From: CAZEBW01 sp964510205
Lineage (GTDB): Bacteria; Chloroflexota; Anaerolineae; VGOG01
DNA: 52,777 nt
Assembly: GCA_964510205.1 (NCBI GenBank)
Contig: CAZEBW010000018.1
Span: 1 to 52,777 of the forward strand
Direction of reading: 5' to 3'
Under the pieces are notes generated by a model. The model saw only the letters and a list, made by a program, of their open reading frames with translations, was not told where the DNA came from and did not search any database. Made by a program: the position numbers and the translations under genes. Position 1 is the first letter of the stretch. Each line of letters begins with the position of its first letter. Below, piece after piece: positions 52,295 to 52,777 of this stretch.

Positions 52295-52626
52295 TTGCTC
52301 AACCGTATGTGGGGACCTGTTCGCCCCACTGTCTGTTGGTTATCGGCCACATTACGCACGAGGATTGTCCGCCGACCGTTTTGCGCCCGCTGGATGCAGA
52401 GTACGCTGGACGGAGGCTTTCTTGGCAATACAATGACGAATTTGAAGACACCTTGCCAAGCGTTCTTGAGGAGATGCTCATGGATGGCTTCCTGCGAGTC
52501 GCGAGTAGATGAGATGATCGCTTCAAGGATTCCAGAAGGAGCTGAAAGGCGATGAAAAGGTCAGAGACTCCGAAGCTCTACCCGCCGCATCTGACGGTGT
52601 GTCTCTATGTCTGGTTACCCACCCCT
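52295..52626. other. Long leader between promoter and brxE, with a possible + strand gene remnant
   Basis: About 330 bases separate the predicted transcription start from the brxE ATG. No riboswitch-like fold or rho-independent terminator was recognised by eye. On the + strand, 52309-52512 encodes 67 aa (from GTG) whose second half, LRPLDAEYAGRRLSWQYNDE, looks like real protein, with acidic amphipathic character. The 40 codons after it stay coding-like only if the frame changes. It may be the tail of a decayed + strand gene that the BREX locus inserted beside. Confidence 0.3.
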
Positions 52627-52656
52627 ATTATATCCTATACCCCATATAATTGTCAA
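52627..52656 (-). promoter_or_regulatory. Sigma-70-type promoter for the BREX operon
   Basis: On the minus strand TTGACA (52651-52656) is followed by an 18-base spacer and TATAAT (52627-52632); both hexamers match the consensus exactly. The region is AT-rich within GC-rich surroundings, and it points towards brxE with a predicted start near 52620. No other minus-strand promoter as good was seen in the next 36 kb, so this may drive the whole locus. An exact-consensus promoter suggests strong expression unless a repressor acts. Confidence 0.72.
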
Positions 52657-52777
52657 CTCTCTCTTGCTATCTCTTCTGAAAACAATCTGAAGACATCGCG
52701 AAAACCACCTTCGGTAAGACGGACACCCCATTCGCCCACGCTTTTGTCTCGATTGCTTTAGACTGTTTTCTCTTTGC

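Noticed and set aside
52552..52761. 69-aa + strand frame with an AAGGAG-like site upstream
   Set aside because: The protein is low-complexity, crosses the consensus minus-strand promoter and resembles nothing known to me.
1..52777. CRISPR arrays, tRNA or rRNA genes, insertion sequences
   Set aside because: No regular direct repeats with spacers, no cloverleaf-like genes and no transposase motifs were found by eye.

Overview
This 52.8 kb window reads almost entirely from the minus strand. It is a bacterial defence island built around a complete but unusual BREX phage-resistance locus. The sequence is fairly GC-rich (clearly above 50%), genes are tightly packed, and ATGA, GTGA or 8-bp stop/start overlaps and AGGAGG-type ribosome sites are common. 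The host is a bacterium. A Chloroflexota-like or similar high-GC anaerobe or thermophile fits the gene mix (CHAT-TPR proteins, AddAB, DUF1848, DUF2804, DUF6361), but no ribosomal RNA or housekeeping marker fixes the taxonomy.

Layout in the direction of transcription (high to low coordinates). (1) 52.7-49.2 kb: a promoter with consensus -35 and -10 hexamers, then brxE-like, brxA and brxB, then a fic gene broken in two frames at a run of nine C. (2) 49.1-39.1 kb: a full-length pglX, a 693-aa gene of unknown family that is visibly more AT-rich than its neighbours, and brxC. (3) 39.1-29.5 kb: a tightly coupled accessory cassette of five genes: a HEPN-like protein, a large SF2 helicase with two cysteine clusters, a NERD-UvrD protein, an RNase H flanked by two copies of one domain, and a TPR plus cold-shock protein. 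(4) 29.5-20.6 kb: a second pglX split into methyltransferase and specificity halves, a 111-aa unknown protein, pglZ and brxL. (5) 20.5-16.0 kb: a membrane-anchored TPR-CHAT protease, a small zinc protein and a multi-pass membrane protein, probably a CHAT immune module riding at the end of the same transcript. (6) 15.9-10.5 kb: a remnant of a DUF499 ATPase gene, an SHMT-like PLP enzyme, a sigma-region-4 protein overlapping a PD-(D/E)XK protein, then DUF1848 and DUF2804 genes. (7) 10.4-4.0 kb: a three-gene overlapping cassette DUF6361 / PLD-like / Snf2-like helicase, a candidate second defence system. (8) 3.9-0 kb: an AddB-like nuclease and the start of an AddA-like helicase-nuclease, cut by the window edge.

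How the parts may work together: the BREX core would methylate host DNA (PglX with BrxC, PglZ and BrxB) and block phage replication (with BrxL). The five-gene cassette sits inside that operon between brxC and the second pglX. It adds helicase, nuclease, RNase H and nucleic-acid-binding functions, as though a nucleic-acid-processing defence unit had been built into BREX. This composite locus is the best candidate in the window for an undescribed system. The family calls come from motifs and gene order read by eye; no database search was run.
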